NCBI GenBank assembly: GCA_003024985.2
Contig: PXIH01S0001261.1
Origin: Euperipatoides rowelli
Taxonomy: Eukaryota; Onychophora; Udeonychophora; Euonychophora; Peripatopsidae
Length of the DNA stretch: 10,416 nt
Direction: 5' to 3' (one strand)
The notes below the pieces were generated by a model. The model ran no database searches. It had not been told where the DNA came from and saw only the letters and a list, made by a program, of their open reading frames with translations. Below are positions 8,978-10,416 of this stretch, piece by piece. The translations under genes were made by a program, and so were the position numbers. Position 1 is the stretch's first letter. Each line of letters begins with the position of its first letter.

Positions 8978-9044
8978 CTCCAGTCCTAAATCCAAACCTG
9001 AACCCTAATCCTGCTACATATTAAACCCACTATGCCCCAACCCT
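8978..9044. repeat. Degenerate CCTAA-like patch
   Basis: The segment has repeated words of the type CCTAAATCC, AAACC, GAACCCTAATCC and CAACCCTA. It resembles a decayed (CCCTAA)n-like run, of the sort often found inside MITEs, and recalls the opposite-strand patch inside the element at 4395-4621. No terminal inverted repeat could be found around it. Confidence 0.35.
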
Positions 9045-10227
9045 ATGATAATCAAAAGGTGAAATAAACCATTTTTGATGATTTTGACACAACTTCCGTA
9101 AGCCAACCAGTTAAGTTTCAGGAAACGGAAATGCCACCATCAGGATGACCAATAGGTTCTAATAATAATAGTTATTTCCATTAGACTTACATATCAGTAG
9201 AAATAGATATAAATAGTACAAAAGACAAATTATAAATTTAAGAATTCATTTGTAACCAGAAAGTATGTGTTTTTTTTTTTTGCTAAATGCATACTTTACA
9301 TTAAATATTTTATCTCTTTCAATTCTCTTGGTAATTTACTAAACTACCTGCTATATGCTCATCTTTATTTGTAAATTCCAAATTGTGTTGTAGGGTCTTC
9401 TTGAAATCCTTTCTCATAAAATGTGATTAATTACTGGTTTGTCTACAGTACCAAATCTAAGGCACATTATTTACTCAAATACATAAATTTGAAGATTTAT
9501 ATATTTGAACCTATCCTTGAATGACCTTCCCTTATGCCAAAATATAGTGTGTCAAGAAAGGTGGTCTCTTAAAAGGAAACCTGTCTTGAAAGGCCATACC
9601 TGTAATCATGAAATAGTTCTTTCAAAGTAGAGATAATCTCAAAAATAAATTCATCTTTCATTGTTAAAATAATGCTCTATCTAAACTGTTGTGAGTGTTG
9701 TCTAAAAAAAATATATTAAATGCCAAATTTTTATGAGCTGCATCTGCTTAAATAATCTTTTTTTTTTTAATTTTAATTTTGTATGCACCATTATTTTGTT
9801 TTAAACAAGTTACTGTATTTTTGCAAGTAAATTACTGTACTCTAAACACTGTATTTTCTAGCCTATTTTCAAGTTGTGACAAGAATGATTTATCTATGTC
9901 ATATGAATTGAATTGTGTTTTTAATAACAATCCACGACTACTAAAGGGGTATTTTAATAAGAAGACTAATGTTAAAATTACTGATATCATTAAACTTATT
10001 ACAATAAGCCTACTTATTAACACAGTTTAATTCTATATGCTAATTATAAATCTGTTCTGTAATTAAATTTGTCAAACTGACAAATCATTGAAATACTGTA
10101 GGCCTACATTATAATGCAGGATATTTTCCTCTAAAACTTTGTCTTTGATGAAGTAGTAAACTATTGGTCTTAACAAAAAAGTGTTGAATGCAATGATTGG
10201 GATTTTAAATAGTTGACCACTAGTCGC
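9045..10227. other. AT-rich noncoding stretch
   Basis: No gene is seen apart from the short motif at 9559. Overlapping open frames on both strands (9779-10030 plus, 9832-10023 minus) are composition-driven and lack domains. TACTGTA words occur at about 9810, 9832 and 10095, the last joined to GGCCTAC. Confidence 0.5.
9559..9571 (+). repeat. AGGTGGTCTCT motif, copy 1
   Basis: AGGTGGTCTCTTA matches the two copies near the window end with one difference. It lies between inverted words TCAAGA (9552-9557) and TCTTGA (9584-9589). Confidence 0.5.
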
Positions 10228-10248
10228 ATTAGAGAGGTGGTCTCTAAT
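10228..10248. repeat. Hairpin containing AGGTGGTCTCTAA, copy 2
   Basis: ATTAGAGA (10228-10235), loop GGTGG and TCTCTAAT (10241-10248) form a perfect 8-bp stem. An alternative fold pairs GACCAC (10215-10220) with GTGGTC (10237-10242). The motif AGGTGGTCTCTAA is at 10235-10247. Confidence 0.6.
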
Positions 10249-10305
10249 AACAGGTCATTTCTGTGAAAAAATTATCGGTGAAAAAGAACTGTGGTTGTTA
10301 ATGGC

Positions 10306-10318
10306 AGGTGGTCTCTAA
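10306..10318 (+). repeat. AGGTGGTCTCTAA motif, copy 3
   Basis: This is an exact copy of the 13-mer at 10235-10247, with a spacing of 71 bp, and both are near a CAGGT word. It suggests a decayed tandem or dispersed repeat. Confidence 0.6.
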
Positions 10319-10416
10319 TGCTTATGATTAGGGCCAGGATAGTTATGTAATAAAAAATAGTGAAATATGTACATAAATATGTGCTAAAAATTGCTTAAAT
10401 ATGTACTAAAAAGTAA

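Larger units (their letters stand above)
4117..10416 (-). other. Upstream intron (partial), 5' of the WD40 exon
   Basis: This is the intron preceding the WD40 exon on the minus strand; its 5' end lies outside the window, so it is at least 6.3 kb. The 3' end has AG at 4118-4117, nine T at 4121-4129, and a possible branch site TTAAT with the A at 4132. That branch point is rather close to the acceptor. No further exon with homology could be read on either strand. The intron contains the MITE-like element, a C run, hairpins and short repeats listed separately. Its type, a U2 intron, is inferred from the acceptor only. Confidence 0.7.

Noticed and set aside
8978-9044. Interstitial telomere repeat
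   Set aside because: The CCTAA-like words are irregular and not tandem in any fixed phase.
8930-9115. Second MITE around the CCTAA-like patch
   Set aside because: No convincing terminal inverted repeat was found; only a short TTAACTG-like match.
9779-10030. Overlapping open frames on both strands
   Set aside because: Both are rich in residues expected from AT-rich DNA and have no motif; overlap on opposite strands argues against coding.

Overview
This window is AT-rich (roughly 30% GC by eye), gene-poor eukaryotic DNA. It carries one well-supported coding exon, on the minus strand at 3996-4116. The exon is bounded by a T-rich acceptor and a consensus GTAAGG donor and encodes 40 residues of a WD40 repeat. 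Remembered family sequences point to the first WD repeat of the MAPKBP1/WDR62 family of scaffold proteins. The rest of the window is best read as the two introns around that exon, both running off the window, so the introns are at least about 6.3 kb (5' side of the gene) and 4.0 kb (3' side). No prokaryotic gene organisation, rRNA, tRNA or CRISPR array is visible.

The long introns, the animal-type exon, many short decayed repeats, homopolymer C/G runs and the recurrent words TAGGCCTA/TAGCCTA and TACAGTA/TACTGTA suggest an animal, most likely a marine invertebrate deuterostome such as an echinoderm, hemichordate or cephalochordate. The taxon call is an inference, not a demonstration.

Layout: 1-2260 is noncoding AT-rich intron with a small (TTTA)n run, a 49-bp-spaced duplication and a few palindromes. 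2266-2533 is locally richer in splice-like signals on the plus strand, with weak candidate exons and two AATAAA signals. 2785-3509 looks like a decayed non-autonomous hAT-type transposon: it has fragments like hAT subterminal sequence on the left, a minisatellite of about nine units with HindIII sites (3022-3435) inside, and a hAT-like end at 3495-3509. 3996-4116 is the WD40 exon. 4283-4362 is a GC-richer repeat remnant, followed directly by a 227-bp MITE-like element with 29-bp terminal inverted repeats (4395-4621). 4622-10416 is mostly featureless AT-rich intron, with a 15-bp C run (5127-5141), a pyrimidine-rich stretch (5680-5900), a perfect hairpin (7456-7478), a small duplicated motif (8047-8118), a CCTAA-like patch (8978-9044) and three copies of an AGGTGGTCTCTAA motif (9559, 10235, 10306), one of them forming a hairpin.

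I do not see a novel multi-gene system. The points most worth checking are the exon identity, the minisatellite inside a possible transposon, the MITE, and the excess of two short words across the intron.
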